From NCBI GenBank assembly GCA_030272585.1, contig BSYQ01000001.1, forward strand, positions 6,324,001-6,388,000: a stretch of DNA of 64,000 nt. Reading direction: 5' to 3'. The translations under genes were made by a program, and so were the position numbers. Source of the DNA: Bryopsis sp. KO-2023 (taxonomy: Eukaryota; Chlorophyta; Ulvophyceae; Bryopsidales; Bryopsidaceae). A model generated the notes under the pieces. It did not search any database. It saw nothing but the letters and a program-made list of their open reading frames with translations, and was not told where the DNA came from. Below, piece after piece: positions 23,525 to 36,352 of the stretch (its first letter is position 1; each line of letters opens with the position of its first letter).

Positions 23525-26500
23525 TTATGCTGTTGCAAGTTCTTGATCAACGAGGCAAGAACACTTGCAAAATTCAAAAGCCTCCACCTCCTCCTTCAAC
23601 ATCAGTAAGGCCTTTTGCACTGCCACAGGTTCTGAACTCTTTTCTTCTACCATAAAACTCATGACTACTGATTCCTTCTCGATGGTGACCTCTCCTGGAA
23701 GCACCATAAAACCACCTGCCAGAATATTTCTCACACACGTCCCAGCTCTTGCTGTCAGATATTGCAACAGCATCCAACTGTCCTCCTCACATTCACAGGT
23801 GCATTTCACCTCGATCGAACTGTACCCAGAAGTAGAAACACAACCATACTCTTTAAACAGCTCTGTCATGGCCTTCCATTTGGGAAACTCCGGATCCTTG
23901 ACTTTGCCCAATGCATGTTTCATGATTCGCTGAAGAGGAGGGACGTATTCTTGCGGGACGAATTCCTTGAACAGTTTCGACCAGTCAGCAGCTTTCATCT
24001 CGGCACATTCCTCCAGAACTGCCACCAAAAACTGCTCACTGGATTCGAGCTCCTCGTTGCGGTTCTTAGCCAGGCACCGGGCCGCCAGTTTCACCAAATG
24101 AAACGTTCTTGGGCAATGGAATGCATTTCCTTTCATGTGGTTCTTAGCCAATATCCTGCTCAGAGCCTCCACCACTACGGCCAACTGCTTCATCCGGGCT
24201 GAATTTTTTGTCACTTTTTGAAGACTCTCCATAAATATGGGTCCTTCCACGGCCACCTTGCTCGGCTCATCTTTCCCTTCGACGCATTTCAGCAGCCCCT
24301 TGGGTGTTTCCACCCCATTTTTCAATACATCGATCGACACGCAGCAGAACACAATATCACACTCCACTGGTAGAGATCCTATGAAGTCAAACTGCACTTT
24401 CAGACGAGGGCACCTCGAACTGTGTCCTTGGTAAATTCTTCGAACTCCCTCCAGCCGGAGCTCCGCCTCCAGGGCTGACATACAGGATTTGTGCGTGAAA
24501 GTGTGAGGAGCCAACAGGCACATGTCAACATCACTCTTTCGTCCTATGGGGTACGATCCAAAGACTGACGCCAGCCGCCGGATAGCTCCGGTGAATCCAA
24601 TCGCTTTCGCCCAGCACCTTGTCACAATATCAATGCCAGCCTTCGTGTTTCGTTTCCAACAATCGTCAGGAAAGCAGCCTAGGGTGGACATATAAGTCGA
24701 CAAGCCGAGCTCATCCCCAACACCCTCCTTTCTTTTCCTGGTAGGCCTCCTGGGACCCTCGAAATGAGGTGGAAAGATAGCAAGCGAGTCGATGATATCC
24801 CACTCAATGTGTTCCCATCGCTTTGACAAGGTGGAGAACCCTGCCAAATTCTCGCACAGATCATCCCATAATTTTATCCTCTTGACCGACCGGAACTCGT
24901 ACAGCAGGTTTCTGACCTCCTCCACCTTGTAAACACTCGTTGTCTTTCCCCCAGTTTTGAGGATCAGCCGGTCAGGTTTAACCCCATAGGAGGCCAAAAC
25001 CGACTCCACACCTTCTCTTGTAGTTTCGATTCGCCCAGTCATAAGTACCGTCAGCGCTCCCCTCCGGCCGCAATGTGTGATAAAGTCTTGGAAAGCAGGC
25101 CCTGGGTATGATTTCAATGGCGGAAGCAAAGAATCCTTCTGCCCCCAAAAACCCCTGTGAGGCCAAGGCTGACCGGTGTGTTGTTCATAGTCCCTTATCG
25201 CTTCCGTGTATAGGGGTGTATCAAACACAGTGTCATCGAAGTCAAAGACGAAAATCTCTTCGACTTGATCAGGTGCTTCGGTTGCTAGAATTGGGGGTTC
25301 ATCCTCATTACCATTAGAATCGCTGTCACTGTGCAGTAGAGATCGAAGCCGCCCTTTGTCCACTACCCGTTCGAGCGGCACCAATCTGGACTCCCCAAAA
25401 CTGACCACGCACGCCACGACACCCTCCAAGTCGATACCTGTGCAAGGCCTGACTTCCGAGCCGTTGTTTCTCGCGATGAGATCATTGGACAGTTTCGAGG
25501 GCACTCCATCCGCAGCGGAAATCGTTATGTGGGGAACTCGCTGAGAGTCTAGCGAATGCTTCGTCAACAGATCCACCGTGGCCGCCTGAATCAATTCATC
25601 GCTGGCGATGCCCGTTACTCGAATCTTTACCGTGCTACCCAAAGGCAAGGAAAATGCATGCGTGGTGGTGGGTCGGAAGGCAATCGTAACGTGATCGACC
25701 TTCACGTTTTTGTGCATCGGTGGGGATAGTCTCAACAGATCAGCTCTCGATTTTCCGGTCAAGAACAACGCCGTGTATAGCACCTGGGCCTGGGGCACAG
25801 TTGGCTTCATTAATTCCATGCACATGCCCGCCACTTCCTCCGAAGGGTCTGAACGTGACTCTCCATGATCAAGGAACGGCTGCACGATAACGGCCTCCGG
25901 ATCGACCTCCCATCGATCGAACATCTTGTTTATGACGGCTAACGAAATGCCATGCACATTCCTTGCGGCAAAATCCTTCAACATGGATATGTTGGTGCAT
26001 GCCATCTCCACCACCTTCACCCGGAACCCCATCATTTTTGCAAGGCGGACGAATAGACCATACTCCCACAGTCTCGAATTGGTGTTGTCTACAGCAATGA
26101 ACGGATGCCGTCTCTCCAGTGCCGAAACAAATTGATCCAGACAGTGCCGGTGGGCATCGGCGAGCTTCCCTAAGTCACACTGATAGCTTTCCCCATCGAA
26201 GTAGGAGTCTGCGCTGCAGACCATGATATCAAAATGCACCTGCAAGTCCCTCAATAAACTCGACTTTCCACTCCCAGAAAGCCCCCGGATAATCAACACC
26301 AACCCACTGCCCGCTTCCCAGTCTTCCCCACCACATACATTCCTCCTTTCAAATGCTTCCTCGATATTCTCCACATCACTGTTTCCATTCTCGATTCGTT
26401 TCCCCAAAGCGTCCGCCTCTTCGAGGGACATCAGGCCCTCTTCAGCCATTTCTGATGCGCGATCTGCCAACAGCTCTGGAACTCCAGGATGGACATCCAA

Positions 26501-28079
26501 GAACTCGTTCTTGACTTCGCACACCCTTTCGTAGAACCCATCTGGCTGAATGTTTTCTCGCCCCGTCGGACACAGCGAAATTCCTTTCACCGTTTGCGAC
26601 CCGAAACAGGTGTTTTGGAAGGGTAGGTAGATGCCTCTATCCAGGAAAGTGACGTTCAGTTTCCGGGCCATCGGTCTGGAAAGGCGCAGAATCGACGCAT
26701 GCAGAGTGAACTCAGGGTGGTTGCCTGGGGTAGGGATTCCTGCATCCTGGAATCGCTTCATCAAATGCTGGGAAAACCAGGTGAACGCCGCATTCTCACG
26801 CCCCTTAACGTATATCAATCGATCCCGGAAGTCCCCAAGCTTCTCGAACTCGACCGCAAGCTGTGGAGAGGAAAATATCGACACAAGCTCCGGAACGATG
26901 CTTTTCATGATTGATTTTGCCTTCTCGATTTCCTCCGGTGTCCTCAGCCTCAACATGCACCAAGTGACATGCAGCAAATTTGGTGGATGGACCCCGGAGG
27001 CCAGACCTGGATTGGTGTCCACAATAGATCGTTGCACCCCCTCAATTCTGGAAAGGACTTCAGGATCATCGATGCGGGTGCAAACAAAATAATTAGGCCT
27101 GGTCGGGTCATTTTTGTATCGACGCTCAACCGTTCTCTCCCCATCTGGCTCGCTCCCCTCCGTGTCTGACTCAGGACTTTCCACCTCATTCCCGATCGGA
27201 GCCTCCTCCACAGCATCCCCATATCGCTCCACAATATCCATGATCTTCAACCCTTTCCCTCGGCTTCCAAAAACGTTATCAAACAGTGGCCCCCTCTTGT
27301 CCCAAATCACTTCATTTTTGTATTTGAAATACTGCACCCTGTGTTGCGGGAACATCAAGTCCTCCCAATCGAAAGAATTGAACGGCCCCTCTATCACCCC
27401 AACGAATCGATCCAAGTATGCTACCGTAAAATCTCGAATGTCGAGGTTGCTGTCCCATCGAATCCGATTGATGACATCTAAGGCAGTTCTCATCGAATGT
27501 TTCGGGGAGCCCTCCTCCTTGGGAAAACCCTGCATCGATGGTTCCGCTTTTTCCCCAGCAGGGTCTTCTCGAACACCTTGCTGGACCCCATTGGAAGAGG
27601 ATTCGTGATCTTGACTTGCCTCTTCCTGCATGTTTTTGCCGTTCGATTCCATCCACTCGGATGCTGCAGATGCTATGTTGAACATGGAAGGTTCTCCAGC
27701 CAGACTCTGAGCTTTGGAGTTTAAGAATTGCGAGATGGATGCAAGCAAGCCGTCTGGCACTCCAGTCAGGGACACTCTCAAAGGCACACCAGGATAGCCC
27801 TCTGCATAACAAATGAATTCATCACACTGTCAATCGCGTGTCTTTTGTTGGCCAATCGAGTGCCTTCTGTGAGCTCGCTGATCCAGCATGGAGAAAATCG
27901 CTCGACACCAAAAACTTACTTGGAACGCACAACTGCAGCTGCAGTTCGTGGAATCGCAAACTTGGTCTGACCGCGATATTTGTCAAGTCTGCGTCGTCTT
28001 GCCACACCAATATGTCCTGGTCGTATATCGCATGGAGGGCTTCCAATTCGCTGGAAAGATCGGAGCCGTCAGCCGCCAT
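23525..28079 (-). CDS. Multidomain 'Swiss army knife' RNA end-repair protein: RWD-MJ1316-2H-kinase-2H-HAD-nucleotidyltransferase
   Basis: Two exons, 28079-27920 and 27801-23525, split by one 118-nt intron (GTAAGT...CAG) and joining in phase to 1,478 residues. Modules in order (approximate residues): RWD domain (8-108; LSSELEALHAIYDQDIL at the start, GYPGVPL in exon 2); MJ1316-type RNA cyclic-group-end recognition domain (155-240; NRIRWDSNLD, FKYKNEVIWDK); a 2H phosphoesterase (280-470) with His motifs HVTW (about 331) and HAS (about 421); a P-loop polynucleotide kinase (548-700) with GLSGSGKS (560-567) and VDNTNS; a second 2H-like domain with HVT (about 757) and HIT (about 810); a HAD phosphatase of the SAK type with DFDDTVFDT (907-915) and MTGR (about 974); a pol-beta/poly(A)-polymerase-like nucleotidyltransferase with GSYPIGRKSDVDM (1135-1147) and a later Asp near 1202. 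Together these would recognise, open, phosphorylate, dephosphorylate and extend damaged RNA ends. No RNA ligase (KxDG) module is seen. Domain families are known from RNA-repair surveys; the ordered activity is inferred. Confidence 0.87.
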
Positions 28080-29280
28080 GCTTTCGTCGACAGTAAGTCT
28101 GAATGAGAAAAAAACTTGCTTTCTTGCCGACTTGGTGCTGATTTTTACCCGACAGCGGAGGAAGCTATTGGGCATGTTGCGGGATGCGTGTGGGAATGCG
28201 TTTATGAGCTGGCAAGTGAGCTCATCCTCACACTTTCCTTCAGATCCGGAGCAACGCTTCCAATATAACGCATGAGTAGAATGAAAAATGAGCAAGGAAA
28301 AGAAAACTGGAAAAAAAAGTACATCGTGGTGGACATACCTTCCGTTGTTCGTCCTCGTCTCTCCACCACCTGGGTCGTGGACAGACGCTTGTTGGTGTTC
28401 TCAACGTGTTATTTAGGATGGTTGCGCAACGCTCGCGCGTTGGCTGCATTACTTCCATCGGTCACAACATTTCACCACAGCAGGCGTCAAGTCAGCAAGT
28501 CACTCCAGATCTCAGCACGTGTTGAGCTTTGCATGGATGCAATGACTGTGGAGCGTCTGGTGTGTTCACAAGAAAATGTTGTTTGTTTGTAAATGTTGTT
28601 TGTTTGTTTGTTCACAAGAAAAGACGATGGTAAACGGTTCGAATTTTCGCATTAATGTGTTTAGCTGGGTGCCTTTTCGTGTGCAATCATATTATGTTTG
28701 GCCAGAAGCTCCCAGCCAACACGCTGGGGGCTCTTCGCTCAACATGATTCCACCCTTGAGAACTAATGCAGTTTTCCAAAACGCAATTGTGGTTTCTTCT
28801 TCCGATGCTCCCATCCATTGATCTTTCCTTTCTTTAAGCAGGCTCTGTTAGGACAAAGGTGGCAGGCATTTATCCTTCTGAGGAACTTCATTGATGTAAA
28901 GGCAGATGCAAAAATATCCTTCGATAGAAAGTTAGTCGCAAAGATCTCATTTTCGGGGTCTGCACCCTCCCTGTAAACATTCAATGTTCACCCCTCAATT
29001 TTACATAAAGGTCGCTCTCGCTTGCAGGACAGTGTTGGATCGACAAGCTCCCTGCTGAATCCAGTTCCCTATTCTCTACACTCCTTTCTTTCTGACCCTG
29101 TCCTCCACAAGTAACCGTGCCCATTTTTCCCCAATTCATCCCCTCATTCGTGCTGAAACCCTTTAACAATGTTGCATAATATTACACCCATCAATCAATC
29201 AAAGTCTCTGACCCCAAATCAACCTAAACAAAACAACAATCGTTTGGTGGTGATGCTTGCTTTTTTTTTCCCTGTCCGGA
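28080..29280. other. Upstream region of the RNA-repair gene and 3' flank of UFD2
   Basis: About 1.2 kb between the RNA-repair start and the UFD2 stop, both on the minus strand. A GTTT-rich patch around 28575-28615 is bracketed by two copies of TTCACAAGAAAA. Open frames (28272-28592 plus) carry no domain. The first 150 nt upstream of 28079 are expected to hold the 5'UTR. Confidence 0.45.
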
Positions 29281-32200
29281 TCACTTTTTCCATTTTCCAC
29301 ATTTCCAGTCTTGAATCTTTTGTTTCAGGTCGATGTTGGGCAGCAGCATGTCCACATTGAGGGCCAGTCTGTTGAAGGGGTCGGTTGGGTCGGAGAGGAG
29401 ATGCCTGGTGATGGTCGAGCGATCCATCGTGTGTCCAGAGGTAGGCAATATCACAGGGTCCTCCATCAATGTGGACAAAATCGGGTCCAGGAACTCGTCT
29501 GGGATATCTCCCATGAGCTGCGCAAGAACAAAAGCGAGAGAATTTTTTTCATCCGAGGTGGCCATTTTCATAAGTGATCATTTTTCTTTCCACTGAATTA
29601 CACCCATGATTGTGAAACAGGAGAGACGGGCATTTGTTTTCGTGGGATGTTTTTTTTTCTCACCTCGTCCTCCATTGCTACAGATTCCGCAGCTTGGAAC
29701 ACTCTGTTCGATAAGGATTCCACCAGAGAAACCTTGTCGGGCGTGAAAAGGCCGAGGTGCTCCACAACTCGTAAGGCTTCAGGGAACATTTCCTCCCTGC
29801 TCATGCACATACCAACACACATCAAATCGCTTTGGAAACCTATGAACACCAACCCTTCCCTGTCCCCCCCCCCAAAAAAAGAAACTGTAACCAGGTCTCA
29901 GGACTGCTGGAAAGTACCAATAGCAGAGTGTTTCTTTGTTTGTTTGCTTTTTTGGGGGAAAGTAATTTCTGTGAGCACCTGTAGCTCCTTCCATCAGCTG
30001 CGATCGCCTTAGAAAAGACACCCTCCCTGTCAGCAAGTGTCAAATGCAGATATATCCCCAAAATTTGTTTCAACAATTCGCCGGGGCGAAAGTTGTATTC
30101 ATCAGGGTTTTTGATTTTCAGCTTCTTCCTCTCCGGACCTTGTAGTACAAAAAAAAAACAACGCCGACTTGAAATCAGTACGCAATCAAAACAAAAACAT
30201 TGCAAGTGAACACCCATTGTTTGCAAAATTCTTGTTAAAAGCAAGGAAAAAGCGCCAAAATAACGAATGCACGTAATTGCTTCTTTCTCTCCGACACAGG
30301 GCTACCAATAAGGTCAGAATTTCGCTGCCTAAAAACGAGTTCCAAAAAGTTATTTAAAAAAAAAAGTCGTCCTTGGTGAATAATGGCACACCTGTTATGT
30401 ACTTGAGAAAATAATTGAGCATCGAAGCTACCCGGTCCACCATTTCCGGCAGGAGGAAAGTTTTCTGCGTTTCTGTGGTGATGTAGTGCATGGTGTCGAT
30501 GCAGCCCTTGGCGAGACCAAGCAGCCCTTTCAACTGTTGTCCTGAAAAAGCAAGCGTGATTGACTTCTTCCAATATATTCAATTCGAGCCCGACCATGCA
30601 CCACCCCTCAAAAAGCATTCACCAAAACAACAACAGGTGGAATTCAAACTCAGCTACGGGGAAGTTAATTTCCTGCTGTTTACAGCGGTTCGCCTGTATG
30701 TTTTTTAATTTTTCACTTTTCAACACTTGAAAGTAGAATTAACACAATGCAATACTAGGGATATATATCCTGTGTTTGATGAACTAGAAAAAATGCACTC
30801 AAAAAACAATGAACCACCAGGTTTCCTCTCATCGACTCAAAAACACTAACCAGATGATCTCAGGTTCGATTGCTGCTCTTCTCGCTCCTCCGAGGTCAGG
30901 GCATCCCACTCCGGAGTGCCCTGCTTTCTTTCCACTTCCCTGATTTCCTCCAGCTTCTTCATGCTCTCGTCCAAAAGGTAAATCGAATCGTTCACCAACA
31001 TGTTACAGAATTTTAAATACAACCCCCGGCCTCCTTCCTGTCAATTCCACACCAAAAAACCATCATCCAAATCTCGAAAAATACAGCCCATGTGAGTGTG
31101 TTTCGGGTTCAAGGGAAAAACTAATTAAGTGCTATTTTTAATTTAATTTTAATTTTTTCCTAAAGCAAAATAGGACTCCAAAACAAAAGCCACAGTAGAA
31201 GATCAATCACTTTTTTTTTAAGTATTGAAAATGAGTGTGGAAAAAAAAATTGGGGGGGGGAATGGGGAAAGAGAAGAGCCTACCTTGGCAGCCACAATTT
31301 TCCAAGCTTGTCTGTGAGTGGGCGAATTCCACAAATGAGCCAGCACCTCCCCGATCACAGTTCGCATGTGAAATTTATCGTGAAACTGACTGTCCCTCCC
31401 AGAAAACTCGATATCCACGTACAGTTGCAACAAGCAGGGTACCAGGTGCTCCCTCAAAGTCGGGTGGCAGTCGAAGATAAAAGAAAGAGAAGAACTCGCT
31501 CCGAATGATGGTTGTCGTCGACGCTGACTGGTGGCCTCGTCAGGCAAGCAAATGTGCAGCACCTGGACATCATTGATTCACACACTCAACCTCACACATT
31601 CGTGGCGCAAATGAGGTAGCACTGAAAACTCTTACTCTTATCATGATTTGGGTGTGGGTGTGGGTGTGGGGGGGGGGGAAGAGAGGAGTTGGGAGGTTAT
31701 TGGGTGCTCTGTCACAGCTGATGTCGAACATTTAAAAGAAATATAGAAATATAGGAAAGAAAATAGTTAGAAGCATCTGTTCTATTAGGACTTAGCATGT
31801 GTACGGGGGCTCTCCACAGTTCTTTCCGTATGGTTGAGCTAGCGCACCTCAGCGAGTTTTGCCCTCAAGTACGGGTTCTTGACGTAGCTGGGGCTCCCCA
31901 TCAAAACGGTCAAGAAGATCAAAACATCGTGAAGTTGTGCAGTTTCTAAAACTCTCGGTGCTGCCCTCCCGACGTAAATGACCAAGTCCACCATATCCTC
32001 CACAAAGTACTCCTGGTGACCACTGACACACAACTGTGAGCCGGACCGTGTCTGACATGCATCGAATTCCTGTTCTGATTGATCCATGAAAAGGCTGTGG
32101 ATCTCTTCAAACTCACGCATACTGTGAGGCCTTATTCTTAGGAGAATGGAAAATCCACTTACATTCCGTGTGTTGGGATGTGTATATGTTGTTGTTTTTT

Positions 32201-34863
32201 GCACAGTTCATTTCAAAAAATTCTGGTCGGGTTTTCTAGCTGCAAAATCCAGACATATTTGCTGCAACTCACTGGCAAAGCGCCGAATCCTTCCGGAACT
32301 GGCAGAGGCAACGGGACTTTGGGCTCAGGCCCATTCGAAACGTATCTCAGCATCCAACTCGCAGCCAGCTTGTAAAACTGCAAGCAAGATGACAGCACTT
32401 CTGGATCGTTTATCAAGGCTTCATGACACAGCCTCTCCTGATGGGCTCGTTGAACCTCCGCTCTCAGCATCTTCAATTGCTGTTTCGCCCGCTCAACCGG
32501 TCCCGATCCACTTCAGAAACCCAACGGAAAAAGCAAGATGTTGAGAAAAAAAAGAACGTTATCTGTGTCTTGGCAGCATTGCCTATTATTTATACCGTTT
32601 TGAAACGTCGAAAAAAGACAAAGCGATGCGTGCGTTGAGAATAAGATTGCAACAGGGTTCGTTCGTTCGTTTGTTTTTGTTTGTTTTTTTTTGAAGCGGA
32701 GTGAGTGCCCCTCCTCACCTTTCTACGATCGCCTCCAGGCTCTCGACATCTTGCATCAGCTGTTGGAGTCTCCTCATTTTGGACATGAATTTGTTGATCA
32801 TCCCCACAACTCCAAGATGGAGACCTTTCAGGGTCATGAAAAAGCACTCGCAAATGAAATGGAACCCAGGCTTGCCCTCCCGTCGTTTCACAGCCGCCTC
32901 CCGAGCTTTCTTGTCTTCCTCCTCATTGAACAGCAGTTTCGTGGTTTTCGAGAAATCGACCCCTGTCGACGCTATGACATAGTCCACATCCAAGTGTTGG
33001 AAAGCTTTCCCTGTGCCCGGATCGATGAAAGGTTCGCACAGCTTCAGGAGAGTGCCGTTCAAATTCATAAAAAACCCATCGGACGCTGTCGTCAGGGGGG
33101 AAGCATTCATCTTGGCCCTGGCTTCGTTGGAATTCAGCGAGGACGCCAACCAGCTGATCATTGCTGCTCGAGTGTCTTTTTTCAGCATCAATCGGGTCAA
33201 TGCATGAAGGTTGGCACAGTATTGGGTCGAGGCGGTTCTCAGGGTTTGCATGGACTGCTCTAGCTCCCGCCGGCTTTGAGATTCGTAGTTTGAGAAGCAC
33301 TGCTCCCACACTTTGGGCTGCGAAAAACTCAAAGGGTCGTACAGACCGGAAACCGCAAAGAAAGGACCCAGGATGGTGGTGATTTGAAATTCTCTGCCGT
33401 TTTGGGTGGATGGAGACCATTTGGGCAGGGCTGCGAAGGCGGCAGCGATTGGGGCTACTTTCAGAAATCCCAGCAGCACTTGTATCGGCTTGTCGAAGGG
33501 TCCGAGAATCGACGAGGAATTTATCCTTCTTGACAGCTCCATTGCTGCATTTGCACAAACGGCAATTTTCACACAATGTTTTTTCGCCCCATCCTTCCAC
33601 AAAAAAATTAGAACATACAGTGAAATATGAAATTAGAAAACAAAAAAACTAGAAAAAGAATCATGAACAAAACTATAAATAGAACTAGAATCGGAAAACA
33701 ATTTTTCTCAGATGCAGAATTGAAGGTCCCTCAGTGGCATTGTGATTTTTACACAATGGCTCCAAAATTCCCAGCCAAATGCTTTTCTCACCGATTGGGG
33801 TAACTATATCGACCAAAACCTCGTGTTCTTGCTTGGCTGCGAATTCATCCAGGAAAAAAGGGGGGAGCGGAGATGCTGTTCCAGCACCGTCTATGCTATC
33901 GAGCAATTGTAACCCCCCCCTCACTTCCACGGCTGGATCCTACACAGAAATAAATCATCCAAACCATTGCATTCCAAAAAACAAAAAAAATAAAATCAGC
34001 TGAATCAGGAAAGTGTATCTTCAAGGCCTCCCCATTAAATCTTGTAGAAAAAATTGAACCGATGCAATTCCTGCAAAAGCACTTGACGATTGAAAAAAAA
34101 AGTGGGGGAGTGGGGCATCAAAAACAAAATTTTCTAAAAAATTGCAATTTTTTCTCACTTGAGGGATGACTCCGCCGGCGAAAAGAAGTCCAAAATAAGA
34201 CACCACCAAGCTCTTTATTTCCTGCAATGCTGGTTGAATTTTCGCTCTGTCGGCTGCATTTTGAAATTTGGAGGACAAGGTGCGGAGCTCATCAGATGCT
34301 CGCCCGTAACATCCAAGCAAATAATTGCATGGCGTTGGCTGAGTTATCTGGCCTCCGTGTTCGATCAATCGAGCAACGAAAACTCGATCGAGAATCTCCG
34401 CAGAAAAAAGAGCCACTCCATCATTTTCGGACTCCAGTTCCTACATCGATCGAAAGAAACAACAAATTAGACGTGAAAAAACAATCAGCCAAATTGCTTA
34501 TAGGAAATAAGCATACAGGAAGGGCAAGGTCCAGTGAACAGACAGTGAAACCTCACTGTATGTTATGGCTCCCAGGGACTGAGCTCTTGACACTGCAACA
34601 GTTTGCCAAAGGCCAAAAGATCCCAAGATGGCCCATTCATTCACAAGGTGTTTTCTTGCTCCAACCTCAAGATAAATATCTGCTATCGATACGTGCTTTG
34701 GGCGATGGCACAGGGTTGATGCAACAACACACGAAAGATGCCCCACCTTTGCGAGACCCTCCAAGAAAACTCCGGCGTCGGTTCCGCCCGGTTTGAGAGT
34801 GACAGAGAGCACTGTGCTGATCAATTCATGTTCGAGCTTCGCGATCGGAGAAACCATTCCAAG
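29281..34863 (-). CDS. UFD2: Ubiquitin chain-elongation (E4) factor UFD2/UBE4 with C-terminal U-box, about 11 exons
   Basis: E4 ligase that extends short ubiquitin chains, normally with the Cdc48/p97 ATPase, in the cytosol and nucleus. Exons read as: about 34857-34747, 34440-34159, about 33941-33793, 33593-32718, 32518-about 32285, about 32190-31848, 31562-31283, 31040-30852, 30543-30391, 30142-29981, 29803-29663 and the last exon about 29523-29281. Clear family segments: VFLEGLAK...[15 protein letters not shown] at the N-terminus; [30 protein letters not shown] and [11 protein letters not shown] in the core; [50 protein letters not shown]; and the U-box [22 protein letters not shown]...[10 protein letters not shown] at the C-terminus (29523-29281). 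Arabidopsis PUB1 and human UBE4B have the same order. The start is uncertain: the frame stays open upstream of the ATG near 34855, so a further 5' exon is possible. Several splice sites are approximate. Confidence 0.9.
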
Positions 34864-36352
34864 CACTGACGCTGGGAACTGAACGGAAGCTCTTTCTTTT
34901 TGCCATCAATAAATCGGGCGATGCGTAAGCGATTCATCGTGGAATCTGGATGGTGAACAGTCCGTGACTGGACAATGTCCGACATGGAGGCCGAGATAAA
35001 TGCTGTCGAGAGCGAACCAGCAGTTGGTTGGCTTCATTGGCTTCATTGGCTGAACATCTCTAATGTTCATTATGGCCTTTAGGTTAACATTCCTAAGGGA
35101 AGAGGGGGGGGGGGTATCTATTCCAGCATCATAGAGGGTGGTGGCTCCCTTTTGCTGTGGGTTGTAGTTATTGATTGATTCATTCATTCAGCAGTTGGTA
35201 GGGGGGGGGTTGTGGATAGAATCTTGGCTTTTCACCTTTGATGCTTTTCTGGAGTGGAGCAAAAAACACACTGATGTCTTAACAACGGTTTGTTCTGAAA
35301 AACCTGGGTGAGCCTGCACAAGGTAATAAGGTCGAACAGTACAAAAAGGGTAACCATGGGAGGCAGTCTTTCTCACTCTTTTTCAGGATTCTTATCAGAA
35401 TTTACATTCTCAACACTGAATCGAGTCAACCACAAACGATCGAGACTCGATCTACGACCCTTTTTACATCCAATGCTTATTATTTTGTTGATCAGCTTCT
35501 TTTTTTTTGGCATTCTGCTTTCATCCTCTTTGCTTGCATCCTAATTTGCTACACCTTTTTTATGCCCCAAATTTAAAACCCCTTCAGCACCTGACCATGC
35601 ATGCTTTCACGCATAGGAATAATAAAGCAGAAAGGGAAAAAAAAAGGCAGAAAATGTTCCAAAAAAATGTTCTCTATGATTATATCACTCCTTTTTTTTC
35701 CCCTCCCCTCTTTCTATTCTTTTTTTTTTTAATCAAAAAATCCTACATTTTTTTTAACATCCACAAAATGTTTCTTTTTCGTTCGTTTGCCTCAGACAAT
35801 CTTTTCTTTTTCCTTTTTAATAACTCGTTGCTTATGTAATGCAAACGAGTGCCCAAAAAAACACACAAACAGAAAAAAGACAAAAAAAACAATCACATGA
35901 AAACCTGGCAAAAATGGAACCAGCACATAACCACCAACCCGGAAATAATCTGATCCAAGCATACAAACGAACAAAAAAAAAAGATAATAGGATTTCCACA
36001 TATCGTTGCTTTTCCTTGTTTCTTGTTCTTCTTTTTTTTTGATACTCTCTTTTCCCAACATGCACACACACACTCAAAGAAAAGCCACATGACACACAAA
36101 CACACCAAAACACACACATATATGGCACACCTGTAATACAAAATCAAAAAACCTGACCCTCCCCCCGACGCACCACAACGAAAAATAAATAAAGAAAAAA
36201 AAAATGTGCATTCTTTCTGGGAGGCTCGGTGACCTCCCTAACTATGATCATTATTAAACAATTACGAATCATCACGAGGGTCGGACCTACGAGAAACACG
36301 TGAAAAATCTGTGCATTAAAAAAAAACGCTGGAGGGGGAAAACAAAAGACGA
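34864..36352. other. Intergenic region, UFD2 upstream and glucokinase 3' flank
   Basis: About 1.5 kb with the putative UFD2 promoter (34.86-35.4 kb) and, from about 35.6 to 36.35 kb, homopolymer-rich DNA (T8-T10 and A8-A9 runs) that probably includes the glucokinase 3'UTR. No gene recognised. Confidence 0.5.

Noticed and set aside
28272-28592. 106-residue plus ORF upstream of the RNA-repair gene
   Set aside because: No recognisable content; sits in the likely promoter/5'UTR.
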